Shown one piece after another: positions 12,916-13,050 of a stretch of 13,050 bases of DNA. The position numbers and the translations under genes are program-made. The notes beneath the pieces were generated by a model that did no database searches, was not told the origin of the DNA, and saw only the letters and a program-made list of their open reading frames with translations. Position 1 is the stretch's first letter. Each line of letters begins with the position of its first letter. This DNA comes from JAMXLO01 sp035569235 (GTDB taxonomy: Bacteria > Pseudomonadota > Alphaproteobacteria > Acetobacterales > Acetobacteraceae), in assembly GCA_035569235.1 (NCBI GenBank), contig DATMND010000430.1:1-13050 (forward strand). Direction: 5' to 3'.

Positions 12916-12980
12916 GATCAACCACAAAGACACAGAGCAACGAAGGCGCTCTTCGTGTCTCTGTGTCTTTGTGGTGATCC
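12916..12980. repeat. Long palindrome of CCACAAAGACACAGAG type
   Basis: GGATCA-A-CCACAAAGACACAGAG (12916-12937) faces its inverse at 12959-12980, identical except for one extra A. The arms are joined by a smaller CGAAG/CTTCG stem (12941-12945, 12951-12955) around GCGCT. The whole 65 bp therefore folds into one hairpin with few defects. It begins 4 nt beyond the stop of the preceding - strand gene. On that strand it is followed by CTTCTT, a weak U-tract, so it may serve as a terminator. I recall the same ACAAAGACACAGAG motif as a dispersed repeat in unrelated bacteria. Confidence 0.85.
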
Positions 12981-12984
12981 TGCT

Positions 12985-13050
12985 TTATTCGGCTGCGGGC
13001 AGGTAGAGTTCCTTGCCCTTCTCGGCGAATTCCTTGCTCTTCTGCTCCAT
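12985..13050 (-). CDS. C-terminal 21 codons of a - strand gene, possibly thiC
   Basis: Reading the - strand from the window edge gives an open frame that ends with TAA at 12987-12985: MEQKSKEFAEKGKELYLPAA, then E and stop. The first ATG at the window edge is probably internal, so this is the tail of a longer gene. The KSxEF-x-EKG-x-ELYLP pattern resembles my recollection of the C-terminus of phosphomethylpyrimidine synthase ThiC (thiamine pyrimidine synthesis). That rests on a very short match, and the gene could be something else. That it is coding is supported by the clean stop just before the 12916-12980 hairpin. Confidence 0.5.
   Translation of the reverse strand: MEQKSKEFAEKGKELYLPAAE

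Overview
The window is GC-rich, tightly packed bacterial chromosome, most likely from an alphaproteobacterium. The protein types, the tRNA promoter style and the dispersed palindromes fit that class. Acetobacteraceae/Rhodospirillales is a guess from family resemblance and was not tested. No phage, plasmid or CRISPR genes are visible.

Layout. (a) 1-3162, + strand: the 3' end of a peptide importer operon. It holds a truncated yejE permease, yejF (a double ATPase), and a phosphonate-importer-type ATPase (phnC-like) that starts inside the yejF stop codon. A palindromic repeat separates yejE from yejF. (b) 3165-5185, - strand: a two-gene unit, a luciferase-like flavin monooxygenase followed by a universal stress protein, which converges on phnC with a 2-nt gap. 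(c) 5304-5855: a compact cassette in which a GxxExxY (PD-(D/E)XK-like) gene lies between perfect 31-bp inverted repeats built from a 9-bp GATTACACG-type unit. It sits between the divergent monooxygenase and amidohydrolase genes. (d) 5968-7680, +: a D-aminoacylase-like amidohydrolase. (e) 7681-7780: a G/C-tract double hairpin between convergent genes. (f) 7783-8220, -: periplasmic cytochrome c'. (g) 8312-8929, +: a LOG-type nucleotide hydrolase. (h) 8978-9054: tRNA-Pro(CGG) with a recognisable promoter. (i) 9140-10900, +: a family-2 glycosyltransferase broken by a +1 frame change, overlapping a cis-prenyltransferase that resembles the short-chain Z-farnesyl diphosphate synthase type. (j) 10888-12875, -: a SirB1-type protein and a SAM methyltransferase with a repeat-built coiled-coil tail, converging on the prenyltransferase with a 13-bp overlap. 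(k) 12916-12980: a long palindrome. (l) 12985-13050, -: the last 21 codons and stop of another gene, possibly thiC.

How the genes fit together. The Yej proteins form an ABC peptide importer. The glycosyltransferase and prenyltransferase could supply a lipid-linked sugar or an isoprenoid, but this rests on adjacency alone. The remaining genes look like independent housekeeping or catabolic units.

The strongest candidate for something under-described is the GxxExxY cassette. More broadly, four sequence-unrelated palindromic repeat families each occupy a gene border in 13 kb.
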